Under the pieces are notes generated by a model. It saw nothing but the letters and a program-made list of their open reading frames with translations, did not search any database and was not told the origin of the DNA. The translations under genes were made by a program, and so were the position numbers. From contig DAHVSZ010000002.1 in the NCBI GenBank assembly GCA_027328625.1, positions 1 through 42,567 of the forward strand: 42,567 nt of DNA, read 5' to 3'. Below, in pieces: positions 1 through 8,755 of this stretch (within the stretch, counting starts at the first letter, position 1; each line of letters starts with the position of its first letter). This DNA is from Candidatus Paracaedibacteraceae bacterium. GTDB taxonomy: Bacteria; Pseudomonadota; Alphaproteobacteria; Paracaedibacterales; CAIULA01.

Positions 1-1195
1 GTTGAGAAGACAAATCAATTCTTTGATTTATACGAATGTTCTTTAAAATTTGTGGAACAGGAGTAAAAGTTGTGGCTATTTTACTCGCTTTCACTTTATT
101 TTTTTGAATCAAACTTAGAATCTGAAGAGCTGCTATCAGACCATCACCCGTCGTAGCATAATCATTTAGGATAATATGACCTGATTGTTCACCACCAACA
201 TTACATCCTTTTTCTTTCATCAACTCAAGAACAGCTCTATCACCAACAGCAGCTCGATGTAAGGTTAATCCCTTTTTCTCCAAGTAACGCTCAAAACCTA
301 AATTAGACATAACGGTTGAAACAACCCCACCACCTTGCAAAAGTCCATTATCATACCAAACGGTGGCAATTAAGGCCATTAACTGATCACCATCCAAAAT
401 AGTGCCATTCTCATCAACCATCATCAGGCGATCTGCATCCCCATCTAGTGCAATACCAAGATCAGCTTTGCTCTCTAATACCTTTTCTTGTAGAGCCTTA
501 AGAGAGGTGGCACCACAATCAAGATTAATGTTTTGACCATTAGGCTCCACCCCAATTGAAATAACATCAGCACCCAATTCCCATAAAACCTTTGGAGCCA
601 CTTTATAGGCCGCACCATGCGCACAATCGATAACTATCTTTAAGCCATCTAGGCGCTGACCTCGAGGAAATGTCGCTTTAGCAAATTCGATATAACGACC
701 TGCCGCATCATCTAAACGCTTCGCTTTACCAACTTTAGAAGCAGGTGCCAAAGGAATGGTGTTTGATACAACAAGCTGTTCTATTTTTTTCTCATCGTCT
801 TCAGTAATTTTGCAACCATCGCCATCAAAAAATTTAATACCATTATCTTGATAAGGATTATGTGAAGCTGAAATCATTACACCTAAATTAGCACGCAAAG
901 ATCGTGTTAGCATTGCAACAGCTGGTGTTGGCAAAGGCCCTAAAAGAATAACATCAGCACCCATAGATACAAAACCAGCCATAAGAGCTGATTCAACCAT
1001 ATAACCCGATAGACGCGTATCTTTCCCTATAACAATTGTAAAGCGGTGATCACCATGGATCCATTCAAGAGGTACTTTCTGCATAAAATGACGTGCTGAA
1101 GCTTGAGCCAGTTTTAAAATCAAATCAGGTGACATAGGGGTAATATTGGCTTCCCCCCTCACCCCATCGGTTCCAAATAATTTTTTATCGGGCAT
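1..1195 (-). CDS. glmM: Phosphoglucosamine mutase GlmM (3' end cut by window)
   Basis: Interconverts glucosamine-6-phosphate and glucosamine-1-phosphate in the cytoplasm, feeding UDP-GlcNAc for peptidoglycan and LPS. I translated it from the ATG at 1195; 398 codons are present and the frame is still open at base 1, so roughly the last 50 residues are missing. The N-terminus carries the family's KLFGTDGVRG motif. The active-site loop ISASHNP lies at residues 108-114, with Ser111 as the expected phosphoserine. The metal-binding DGDADR loop and the GGEQSGH substrate-binding motif are also present. It starts 12 nt after the ftsH stop, the ftsH-glmM order common in Proteobacteria, so cotranscription is likely. 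The Shine-Dalgarno is weak, so coupling to ftsH translation is plausible. Confidence 0.97.
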   Translation of the reverse strand, partial: MPDKKLFGTDGVRGEANITPMSPDLILKLAQASARHFMQKVPLEWIHGDHRFTIVIGKDTRLSGYMVESALMAGFVSMGADVILLGPLPTPAVAMLTRSLRANLGVMISASHNPYQDNGIKFFDGDGCKITEDDEKKIEQLVVSNTIPLAPASKVGKAKRLDDAAGRYIEFAKATFPRGQRLDGLKIVIDCAHGAAYKVAPKVLWELGADVISIGVEPNGQNINLDCGATSLKALQEKVLESKADLGIALDGDADRLMMVDENGTILDGDQLMALIATVWYDNGLLQGGGVVSTVMSNLGFERYLEKKGLTLHRAAVGDRAVLELMKEKGCNVGGEQSGHIILNDYATTGDGLIAALQILSLIQKNKVKASKIATTFTPVPQILKNIRINQRIDLSSQ

Positions 1196-1207
1196 AACGA
1201 ACTCTAG

Positions 1208-3112
1208 TTAAATTGGATTCAAAGATGGATTGGGTGGTGTCCCCGTTGTTGGAACACTGACTCTTGGCCCATCATCTTTTAAAGTATGTATTTCTGCTAA
1301 CTGTCCACCTTCTAAAAGAATTTTAATTTCATCCCCTGATAAGGTTTCACGCTCTAACATGGATTTTGCTAAAATGTGAAGTTTGTCTATTTTTTCTTTC
1401 AAAAGCTTTTCAGCAGCGTCGTAGCAACTATCCAAGATTTTTCTGACTTCTTCATCAATAAGTTTAGCTGTGGCTTCAGATACTCCTTTTGATTGCCCCA
1501 TTGAATAGCCTAAAAAGACTTCTTCTTGCTGAGAACCATAAGACTGAAAACCAAGCTTATCACTCATACCCCATTCCGTAATCATACGACGAGCAATGTC
1601 TGTTGCCATTTTAATATCGGAAGAAGCACCCGTTGTTACTTTTTCAGCACCAAAAATCAATTCTTCTGCAATACGTCCACCCATTGCGACTTTAAGGTCA
1701 GCCAAAAGCTTAACTCGAGATAACGATATTCTATCTCCCTCTGGAAGACGCATCACCATACCCAAGGCTCGACCTCTTGGAATAATTGTCGCTTTGTGAA
1801 TTGGATCAGATGCCGGAGTATAATAAGCAACAATAGCATGACCACCTTCGTGATAAGCTGTTAATTTCTTCTCTTCATCCGTCATGACCATCGATCGACG
1901 TTCAGCCCCCATCAGTACTTTATCTTTGGCTTGTTCAAACTCGTACATACCAACAACAAGTTTACCCTTACGAGCTGCCATTAGGGCTGCCTCATTAACC
2001 AAATTGGCAAGATCTGCTCCTGAAAACCCAGGTGTTCCGCGCGCTATTATTCGTGGATCAACGTTTGGAGCTAAAGGCACTTTTTTCATATGCACTTTTA
2101 ATATTTTTTCGCGACCTAAAACATCTGGATTAGGAACAACCACCTGGCGGTCAAAACGACCTGGTCTAAGCAAAGCTGGATCCAAAATGTCTGGACGGTT
2201 TGTTGCGGCCACTAAAATAACACCTTGGTTCTCTTCAAACCCATCCATTTCAACTAACAATTGATTCAACGTTTGCTCACGTTCGTCGTTGCCGCCACCA
2301 AGGCCAGCGCCTCTGTGCCGTCCGACCGCATCGATTTCATCAATAAAGATAATGCAAGGTGCATTTTTCTTAGCTTGTTCGAACATGTCACGAACACGGC
2401 TAGCACCAACACCAACAAACATTTCAACAAAGTCTGAACCAGAAATGCTGAAAAAAGGAACATCGGCTTCACCAGCAATTGCTCTTGCTAACAAAGTCTT
2501 ACCAGTACCAGGAGGCCCAACCAGTAAAACACCACGTGGAATTTTACCCCCTAATCGCTGGAACCTTTGAGGATCTTTTAAAAAATCGACAATTTCTTGC
2601 AATTCTTGCTTTGCCTCATCAATACCAGCCACATCTTCAAAGGTTACTTTTGTACTTTTCTCACCCATCAAGCGAGCCCGTGACTTACCAAAGCCAAGCG
2701 CTCTATTTCCGCCAGATTGAATTTGACGAAAGGAATAAAAAGTCAGTCCAGCCAAAAGTAAAATTGGTAACCATGGTAAAATTAAATGGAATAAAGAAAC
2801 TTCTTGTTCAGGTGGAATTGCATTAAACTCTAACTCCTTTTTTTCTGCTTTATCAGTAAGCTTAGCAACGGCAACAGAGGTATCTGGCACATAAGTAATA
2901 AACGAATGCCCATCTTTTGTCTGGCCCAAAATATTGTGTCCACTAATTGTTACCTTGCTTACTCTGCCATCATTCACATCATTCATAAATTGTGAATAGG
3001 ATACCTGTGGCGTCATTTGACGCGAAGAAGACCCAGGAAACATTTGGAAAATAACAAATAAAATGGCACCAATGGCGGCCCATAAAAATAAATTGCGTGT
3101 CGTATTGTTCAA
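1208..3112 (-). CDS. ftsH: ATP-dependent zinc metalloprotease FtsH
   Basis: Membrane-anchored AAA+ protease that degrades misfolded membrane proteins and short-lived regulators. The 634 residues have the standard order: TM1 at about 8-25, a periplasmic FtsH-extracellular domain, TM2 at about 108-128, then the AAA domain. The AAA domain has Walker A GPPGTGKT (199-206), Walker B IIFIDE (254-259) and a second region of homology near 300-322. The M41 peptidase domain follows, with HEGGH at 421-425 and a probable third zinc ligand Asp499. The start is a TTG, supported by GAGGGA about 8 nt upstream. The tail after residue 600 is Pro/Thr-rich. glmM follows after 12 nt. Nothing suggests loss of function. 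Confidence 0.98.
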   Translation of the reverse strand: MNNTTRNLFLWAAIGAILFVIFQMFPGSSSRQMTPQVSYSQFMNDVNDGRVSKVTISGHNILGQTKDGHSFITYVPDTSVAVAKLTDKAEKKELEFNAIPPEQEVSLFHLILPWLPILLLAGLTFYSFRQIQSGGNRALGFGKSRARLMGEKSTKVTFEDVAGIDEAKQELQEIVDFLKDPQRFQRLGGKIPRGVLLVGPPGTGKTLLARAIAGEADVPFFSISGSDFVEMFVGVGASRVRDMFEQAKKNAPCIIFIDEIDAVGRHRGAGLGGGNDEREQTLNQLLVEMDGFEENQGVILVAATNRPDILDPALLRPGRFDRQVVVPNPDVLGREKILKVHMKKVPLAPNVDPRIIARGTPGFSGADLANLVNEAALMAARKGKLVVGMYEFEQAKDKVLMGAERRSMVMTDEEKKLTAYHEGGHAIVAYYTPASDPIHKATIIPRGRALGMVMRLPEGDRISLSRVKLLADLKVAMGGRIAEELIFGAEKVTTGASSDIKMATDIARRMITEWGMSDKLGFQSYGSQQEEVFLGYSMGQSKGVSEATAKLIDEEVRKILDSCYDAAEKLLKEKIDKLHILAKSMLERETLSGDEIKILLEGGQLAEIHTLKDDGPRVSVPTTGTPPNPSLNPI

Positions 3113-3194
3113 AGTCGATTCCCTCTTAAATTTTCCCTATATGCATTAAAGTAGCAGAGGATATATTAATAGAAGTTTGATTTTTATAAGGAAC

Positions 3195-3214
3195 CTTACC
3201 TAATGGTAAGTTTT
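3195..3214 (+). terminator. Weak terminator-like hairpin between mrcA and ftsH
   Basis: CTTACC-taat-GGTAAG makes a 6-bp stem with a 4-base loop, followed on the plus strand by TTTTGTTTT. Its U-tract orientation suits plus-strand transcription, although both flanking genes are on the minus strand. It may be fortuitous, or it may stop antisense transcription. The rest of the 219-bp gap shows no clear promoter. Confidence 0.25.
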
Positions 3215-3331
3215 GTTTTAAATTACAACATTTTAGCTTGAGAAGATATCATTTTTTGAAAAGAGCCATTCTGACAAAATGCGCCTAAAATATCTACCCT
3301 TACATATTGTATGCATGCATATAACATGTAT

Positions 3332-5635
3332 TCATATCTTTTTTTCTTCAGCAATATTTTGTTTTTTCATACTCTCTTTGACAAAGGTCTCAAAAATCGG
3401 CAAAGCACCTCTAGATCCTGTTTCCTCAAGACCATTAACTGCCCCTAATGAACGTGGCGTTGGAAAACCGACAAATATGCCAACCACAATTGTTTTACCG
3501 TCTGGCTTTCTAATGAAACCAACAAACCAGGAATCTTTACATTCATTTGTCGATCCAGTTTTTCCACCAATAGTAACATTATACTCCGCCATCAATGGTT
3601 GAAGTTTTCTACCTGTACCACGCTGCACAACAGCCTCTAACATCGCTGTCATGACTTCAGCAATTTCTGGTTTAATAAGTTGTTCGCGTTGATCAACGAG
3701 TTCAGGCAAAGCTGTTTTTTCGACCTCATGCCAGTTCAAAAGAGTATTTGATGCAAAAATCCCATCATAAGAGGGGTTTGATAAGAAAACGATTTGCCCT
3801 AAACGGTCATGAACCTGCCTAATTAACATGGGTTGAATTTTTTTACCGCCATTAATAATCATGGCATATGCTGAAGTTAAACGCATAACCGTTGTTTCTC
3901 TGGCACCAAGAGATGCAGCTAATTGTAATGGCATATTGTCTACAACTCCGAAACGCTTGGCCATATCTTGAACGGCTTTCATTCCAATCGCATGAGCTAA
4001 ATGCACCGTCATCAAATTGTACGATTTTTCGATGCCAGTACGTAAAGGACTAGGTCCATAGAACCGGCGTGTTATATTTTTGGGAGCATAAATACCAAGC
4101 CCCGGACCTAAACTAACTTCAATAGGCGCATCATCAATTAAGGTTTCTGATGTATACCCTTTTTCCAAAGCAGCTAAATACACAAATGGCTTAAATGCCG
4201 ATCCTGGTTGCCTCCATGCTTGTGTAGCACAATTGAATTGGCTAATTTCAAAGCTGTATCCACCACTCATAGCTAGCACTTGTCCAGTATCGGCATCCAT
4301 AGCAACAACAGCACCGCTGATAGCTGGAATTTGATGTAGCTCATAAATAGGCAATTGGTCAGGTGCTGCTTTGTTAAGAACCAAAATGACATCACCAGCA
4401 CTTAGAGCATCAGAAACTTTTTTAACTTCTGGCCCTTGGACTGAATCAGATTTCCAAGCCTTTGCCCACTGAACATTTTCAAGCTTTAGTGAATGGGTAG
4501 TTCCGTCGTTTAAGCCAATTTTTGCTTCGGTGTTTGACACTATATTTAAAACAACCGCAAATCTAGCAACTCCTCCACCAGCCATTGTTGGAACTTTTCC
4601 TAAATCAACAGCCCATCCTGCACTTATACCTGTTTTATCTATATCTTTTAATGTAATTTTGGTTACAGGACCTCGCCAACCATGGCGCCTATCATACTCA
4701 ATCAAACCCTTTTTAAGACTTTTATCAGCAGCTGTTTGTAAAGATGCATCTAAGGTTGTAAAAATTGAAAATCCACCTGTATAGATCACATCTTCACCAT
4801 AACGTTGGATTAATTCACGCCGAACTTCTTCTGCGAAAAAATCAGCCACAACTGGTGTTTGAGCATCTAAAACTACTTTTAAAGACTCTTTTTGCGCTTC
4901 TTCTGCTTGCTCTAAAGATATAATTTTATCATCCAACAATCGTCCTATAACCCAGTCACGTCTTGCTTTGGCCCGTTTTTGTTCCCTGATTGGATGATAA
5001 GTAGCGGGGGCTTTCGGAAGTGAAGCCAAAAATGCACATTCTGCAATCGTCAATTGATCTAATGTTTTATTGAAATAGGTTTGAGCAGCAGCTACAACTC
5101 CATAACTTCCCATCCCTAAATAAATTTGGTTAAGGTAAAGTTCCAAAATACGTTCTTTGGTAAGAGCAGATTCAAGCCTCATTGACATAATGGCTTCACG
5201 TATTTTACGACCAAATGATCGCTCATTACCCACCAAAAAATTTTTTGCAACTTGTTGAGTAATAGTTGAAGCGCCAATGGCTTTCCCTCCCCAAGCCCCT
5301 TTAAACGTGTTTGTTATAAAGGCACGCCCTACACTGACAACATCTACGCCGGCGTGATAATAAAAATTTTTGTCCTCAGCCGATAAAAAGGCCTGAATTA
5401 ACAAGGGGGGAATATGATCAATTGAAACAAAAATCCTTTTTTCTCGCGCAAATTCCTTTACAAATTGATAATCATTTGTATAAAGACGACTAACCACAGC
5501 TGGCCTATAATCTCTTAAAAACTGATAATCAGGAAGGCCACGACCAAAGTAAAAGAATAGAAAAAATAAAATTGCGCCGGCACTTGAGAGTCCGAATACT
5601 AATATCGTCAATATGCGCAATAGTCGCTTAAACAT
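3332..5635 (-). CDS. mrcA: Bifunctional penicillin-binding protein 1A (class A PBP)
   Basis: Peptidoglycan glycosyltransferase/transpeptidase anchored in the inner membrane, 767 residues. A single N-terminal TM (about 8-30) is followed by the GT51 domain. That domain has catalytic EDKNFYYHAGVD (Glu87), the ITQQVAKN motif near 125-132 and the NQIYLGMGSYGV helix. The OB-like insert between the two domains (about 320-430) is typical of PBP1A. The transpeptidase domain has SxxK as SAFK with nucleophile Ser479, SYN at 538-540 and KTGST at 692-696, so all penicillin-binding motifs are intact. Presence of this enzyme means the organism makes a cell wall, which not all obligate intracellular Alphaproteobacteria do. 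It is a stand-alone gene upstream of ftsH on the same strand, separated by 219 bp. Confidence 0.97.
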   Translation of the reverse strand: MFKRLLRILTILVFGLSSAGAILFFLFFYFGRGLPDYQFLRDYRPAVVSRLYTNDYQFVKEFAREKRIFVSIDHIPPLLIQAFLSAEDKNFYYHAGVDVVSVGRAFITNTFKGAWGGKAIGASTITQQVAKNFLVGNERSFGRKIREAIMSMRLESALTKERILELYLNQIYLGMGSYGVVAAAQTYFNKTLDQLTIAECAFLASLPKAPATYHPIREQKRAKARRDWVIGRLLDDKIISLEQAEEAQKESLKVVLDAQTPVVADFFAEEVRRELIQRYGEDVIYTGGFSIFTTLDASLQTAADKSLKKGLIEYDRRHGWRGPVTKITLKDIDKTGISAGWAVDLGKVPTMAGGGVARFAVVLNIVSNTEAKIGLNDGTTHSLKLENVQWAKAWKSDSVQGPEVKKVSDALSAGDVILVLNKAAPDQLPIYELHQIPAISGAVVAMDADTGQVLAMSGGYSFEISQFNCATQAWRQPGSAFKPFVYLAALEKGYTSETLIDDAPIEVSLGPGLGIYAPKNITRRFYGPSPLRTGIEKSYNLMTVHLAHAIGMKAVQDMAKRFGVVDNMPLQLAASLGARETTVMRLTSAYAMIINGGKKIQPMLIRQVHDRLGQIVFLSNPSYDGIFASNTLLNWHEVEKTALPELVDQREQLIKPEIAEVMTAMLEAVVQRGTGRKLQPLMAEYNVTIGGKTGSTNECKDSWFVGFIRKPDGKTIVVGIFVGFPTPRSLGAVNGLEETGSRGALPIFETFVKESMKKQNIAEEKKI

Positions 5636-5727
5636 GCCCGCTAAATAAAATTGGGGTAACTTTATCTTAGTTTGACACGAATTTTAAATAATTTTTAGTA
5701 GTTTTTTAATATTTTGATTTTTAAAGA

Positions 5728-6000
5728 TTAGGCCGCTTGGGTTGTAACTAATGTCTTCTTTTCACTTCTAGCAAAATAATCTCTAAAAAAAGCAATCCGT
5801 TCAGATGGGTTTGGGTCGAATTGGAACATTAAAGTGATGTCAGGGGGTAAGCCAAAGTCAGTGTTTAAGTTTTTGTAAAGATCTTCCAAACGTTTGTGGA
5901 ACATTTCACGCATAAGACTATCCCAACCAATCTTTGGTAGCTTCATGCTGCGCTCATAAGCTCCACACATTAAGTGTTTGGTTGCCTCTTTTTTTAACAA
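5728..6000 (-). CDS. Small protein of unknown function
   Basis: I do not recognise this 90-residue protein. The first usable codon is TTG (6000). An ATG ten codons later (5970) is an equally likely start, giving 80 residues, and an in-frame stop at 6037-6039 limits any upstream extension. It has no signal peptide or membrane segment. The middle is rich in aromatic and charged residues (GWDSLMREMFHKRLEDLY), followed by GLPPDITLMFQFDPNPSERI. It lies downstream of the PIN-like gene with a short gap on the same strand. Shortness and lack of known motifs leave open a genuine small gene or the remnant of a longer one. Confidence 0.5.
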   Translation of the reverse strand: MLKKEATKHLMCGAYERSMKLPKIGWDSLMREMFHKRLEDLYKNLNTDFGLPPDITLMFQFDPNPSERIAFFRDYFARSEKKTLVTTQAA

Positions 6001-6032
6001 AAATGCTTTTTTAAGAAATGGAATTTTAAAAT

Positions 6033-6662
6033 CTAACTACAAAAATATTTAAAACATTCAACAAACCTTTCAGGTGTTTCCAACTTTATGCCATCAATTT
6101 TTCTTTTTAGTAATCTTTTGTCCCAGCTTAAAAACCAAGTTGCACCATATTTTATAGCCTCCCAAATATGATATAAATCATTCTCAATATTTTTTCTTAA
6201 AGAATTTCCCTGATATTTTTGAATAAAATCTTCCCTATTCTTTATTTCCTGGAGATTAAGAGGCACTCTTGAGGTGTACAGCTGGAAAGATAGATCCTGC
6301 GGTAAAAACTTGTTATTATTAGCTTCTTCAAATGCTTGACCTGGCAAAATATCCCTAGAAATTAATCCGTATTCTTTAAGTTTGTGTAAATCAGAAAGAA
6401 TAGCTTCCTTGTTGTCAGTAATTTTAATATTTGCATCAATAAAAACTATAGGGGGAAAGAATTGGTTTTCAGGTTCAATAAAGAAGCTCATCAAATTTCT
6501 TTCTCTTGCAAATTCTTTTGCTTTTTCTAATATTTCATCTGTGTAAGTGAATGAGTTTTCTACTTCAACTCGCCATAAAATTTCTGCTCTACATTCCTCA
6601 TAAAAGGAAATTTCGAAGAACCATTTATCTTTTTCTTCTACCTTCTTTAAAACGATATCCAT
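6033..6662 (-). CDS. PIN-like domain protein (putative nuclease)
   Basis: A 209-residue protein. The N-terminal ~70 residues are a charged alpha/beta segment. The remainder looks like a PIN-type fold: IVFIDANI near 72-79 supplies a first acidic residue, ENDLYHIWEAIKYGATWFLSWDK near 158-182 supplies two more in the classical spacing, and KLETPERFVECF closes the fold. PIN domains are metal-dependent RNases, often toxins of VapBC-type modules, but no antitoxin-like gene is adjacent. The only close same-strand partner is the unrecognised gene at 5728-6000, downstream. A perfect 7-bp-arm inverted repeat (6699-6716) lies about 37 bp upstream of the start. The assignment rests on motif layout alone; substrate and toxin role are not established. 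Confidence 0.6.
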   Translation of the reverse strand: MDIVLKKVEEKDKWFFEISFYEECRAEILWRVEVENSFTYTDEILEKAKEFARERNLMSFFIEPENQFFPPIVFIDANIKITDNKEAILSDLHKLKEYGLISRDILPGQAFEEANNNKFLPQDLSFQLYTSRVPLNLQEIKNREDFIQKYQGNSLRKNIENDLYHIWEAIKYGATWFLSWDKRLLKRKIDGIKLETPERFVECFKYFCS

Positions 6663-6698
6663 AAAAGCTTCTCTGAGAAAAAATAAAGAATAATTAAT

Positions 6699-6716
6699 AC
6701 TGTATACAGATACAGT
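6699..6716. promoter_or_regulatory. Operator-like inverted repeat upstream of the PIN-like gene
   Basis: ACTGTAT-acag-ATACAGT is a perfect 7-bp inverted repeat with a 4-base spacer, just upstream of the gene starting at 6662. On the minus strand it sits where a promoter is expected, with TTGCAA just upstream and TATTAAT just downstream. This is a typical size for a dimeric repressor site. The regulator is unknown. Confidence 0.4.
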
Positions 6717-6770
6717 TTATTGCAAGCAAGTATATATTCTCAAATATTCATATTAATGCTTTAGTATTTT

Positions 6771-6854
6771 CTGGATCACGACGCTTCGCTCGTGATGACG
6801 GATACATATGGGAAATCGTCATTGCGAGGAGGTGATTGCACCGACGTGGCAATC
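6771..6854. repeat. Dispersed palindromic repeat in the 6663-7004 intergenic gap
   Basis: The left arm CTGGATCACGACGCTTCGC and the following CGTGATGACG pair imperfectly with a right arm beginning CGTCATTGCGAGGAG and ending CGACGTGGCAATC. Related arms recur inside tilS (12914-12991) and at 8543-8622 and 24073-24153. Otherwise the 342-bp gap holds only the operator-like repeat and the upstream region of the histidine kinase. Confidence 0.75.
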
Positions 6855-6990
6855 AAAAGAAAATACTACCGCAAGATAGCAAAATCAGCTTAGGCATACC
6901 AAAAAATATACCTTTACCACTAACTTAAAGAAAAATATTCCTTTTATATATTATTAGGTGTATACATAGCCGTAATAAAGAATTTTCTAT

Positions 6991-6996
6991 AAGGAA
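6991..6996 (+). promoter_or_regulatory. Ribosome binding site of the histidine kinase gene
   Basis: AAGGAA lies 8 nt before the ATG at 7005, a good Shine-Dalgarno at ideal spacing that fixes the start of the kinase. Confidence 0.6.
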
Positions 6997-7004
6997 TATC
7001 TAAA

Positions 7005-8306
7005 ATGAAAAAGCAATATACACCTTTCAAGTTCTTTAATTCTTTAGTAGCTCAACTTCAAAATTCACGCATTGTTACTTCCCCTTCACTGATAAAAGCC
7101 TTTGGAATATTCGGGGTGGTTAACTTTGCTGTATTTTACCTTCTTTGGAACTATATTTTCCAACAAGAATATAACGGGTTTTACCCGCGTCTTATGGCTT
7201 TTGCTTTTTGCTTGCCTTTGACAATCATTAATTATTGGCCTGAAAAGATTAAGCCTTATATTTCGGCTTACTGGTACCTTGCTATTTTATATTGCCTTCC
7301 CGTTTTTGGGGTGTACATGTTTTTAGAAAATCATGAATCGAGTACTTGGCATACAAATGTGTTGTTAGGGATATTTTGGTTAGTGCTTGTAACGGATTGG
7401 TTAAGTTTTGTTATTATTTTGCCTGCAGGAATTGTTGTTGGGTGGTTAGCGCATTATTTGATAAAAGGATCGGTGCAACTTGATTTAGAGAGCTTGTCAG
7501 GCCCATTGATGAATTATGCATGGGCTATTGTCATCGCTGCGGTATTTTCTCATCGCAAAGAATTGATTCGTTATGAAGAGAGAATTGATAGTATTAAAAT
7601 GCTAGCCGGTGCCATCGCTCACGAGCTGCGCACACCTTTGGCATCGATCTCAATGATGTCAACGAATTTAAAGAAATCGTTGACAAGATTGTTTGAAAGT
7701 CAGGAAAATCAAGGCTCTACAGAACCTGACAAAGCCCTGATGTCAATGCCTGAACGTTTAAACTCAACCGCTAAAAATGCTTTTACCATTATTGATATGG
7801 TTTTGATGAATTTAAAAGATGTATCAGGCCAAGATGTCAGCAAGATTATCTCGATGGAATATTATGTACGGGAAACCTTGGCCGATTATCCTTTAACGGA
7901 AACAGAAAAATCATTGATTAACTTTAACCCGACAACTGATTTTGAATTTAAAGGCGATGAGACTTTGTTTAAGCATGTCTTGTTTAATCTTTTAAAAAAT
8001 GCCTTACATTATGTGAAAGCGTCTGGCAAAGGTGAAATTACCATCACTTTAAAACCTGGACGATATGAAAATCAATTGATCTTTAAAGACACCGGCAAAG
8101 GTATGCCAGAATCGATGGTGCCTCATATTTTTGACCGGTTTTATTCACGGACACAGCATGGTACAGGCATTGGTCTGGCTTTCTGTAAATCGGTGATGAG
8201 CAAGTTTAAGGGATCAATTGCTTGTGAATCCATTGAAAATGTTCACACAACCTTTATCCTTAGCTTCCCGGTTGTGACTGAATTTGAAAAAGCAGTGGCG
8301 GCTTAA
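7005..8306 (+). CDS. Orphan membrane sensor histidine kinase
   Basis: A 433-residue protein with about six hydrophobic helices between residues 30 and 182, very short loops and no sizeable periplasmic domain. A HisKA domain follows with H-box AGAIAHELRTPL (His206), then the HATPase domain: N-box FNLLKNALHYV (Asn332), DTGKGMP (362-368) and GTGIGLAF (386-393). All catalytic motifs are intact. There is no receiver domain in the protein and no response regulator next to it, so the partner is elsewhere. The all-helical sensor directly coupled to HAHELRTPLASIS-type catalysis recalls the CqsS/LqsS alpha-hydroxyketone sensors, but from memory I can offer this only as a resemblance. The signal is unknown. 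Confidence 0.9.
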   Translation: MKKQYTPFKFFNSLVAQLQNSRIVTSPSLIKAFGIFGVVNFAVFYLLWNYIFQQEYNGFYPRLMAFAFCLPLTIINYWPEKIKPYISAYWYLAILYCLPVFGVYMFLENHESSTWHTNVLLGIFWLVLVTDWLSFVIILPAGIVVGWLAHYLIKGSVQLDLESLSGPLMNYAWAIVIAAVFSHRKELIRYEERIDSIKMLAGAIAHELRTPLASISMMSTNLKKSLTRLFESQENQGSTEPDKALMSMPERLNSTAKNAFTIIDMVLMNLKDVSGQDVSKIISMEYYVRETLADYPLTETEKSLINFNPTTDFEFKGDETLFKHVLFNLLKNALHYVKASGKGEITITLKPGRYENQLIFKDTGKGMPESMVPHIFDRFYSRTQHGTGIGLAFCKSVMSKFKGSIACESIENVHTTFILSFPVVTEFEKAVAA

Positions 8307-8330
8307 GGATGAACCAAAGATCCTCGGAAC

Positions 8331-8497
8331 AAGTCCACTTCTGTTTAAGCGTTGTGCAAGGACTTAACGCACCCGAGTTTCCCTATGGCTTGACCATAGA
8401 GTCCATGTATATTTCACATGTTCGAAATGGGTCCTCCGGTCAAGCCGGAGGAAGACTAAATGGGAGTGTTTGAAAATACTCAAACAGCAGTGGACTT
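8331..8497. repeat. Composite inverted-repeat element (second MITE-like type)
   Basis: The outer arms AAGTCCACTTCTGTTTA (8331-8347) and the reverse complement of 8481-8497 (AAGTCCACTGCTGTTTG) match at 15 of 17 positions. Inside are two of the family hairpins: CTATGG-CTTGA-CCATAG (8383-8399) and TCCTCCGG-TCAAG-CCGGAGGA (8432-8452). It begins 24 bp after the kinase stop codon and may also act as its terminator. No coding sequence lies within. Confidence 0.6.
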
Positions 8498-8515
8498 ATT
8501 TCGATGAGCTAAAAA

Positions 8516-8656
8516 TATAGCAGAAGCAAAGTACGAATTTGGCGTCATGGCGAACAACGAAGTTGTGCAGCCATCCAGGAAATACACTGGATCACCACAT
8601 CCCTTCGGGCTTCGTGATGACGGCGGATTTTATCATTTTATATTCATTTTGCTATA
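8516..8656. mobile_element. MITE-like element, copy 1 (degenerate ends)
   Basis: A 141-bp element bounded by TATAGC and GCTATA. The right end matches the 40158-40298 copy well (TATAGCAAAATGAATATAAA read from the right), while the left end is more diverged. The core at 8543-8622 is a palindromic repeat running from CGTCATGGCGAAC to GTGATGACG, nearly the same as in the 24037-24187 copy. Together with 8331-8497 it fills most of the 449-bp gap between the kinase and hemA. The remainder (8657-8755) shows nothing distinct. Confidence 0.65.
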
Positions 8657-8755
8657 AGAAAAGTAGAGTAAATGTACAGTTTATTTGGGATTTAGTACTA
8701 GTTGTTAATCTTGCCGAGCCGTTTTATTGCTCAGTATTGTGAGAAAAAGCTTTAG

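Noticed and set aside
2266-2570. Short frames on both strands overlapping the AAA domain of ftsH
   Set aside because: They are shadows of the ftsH coding sequence, with no independent signals.
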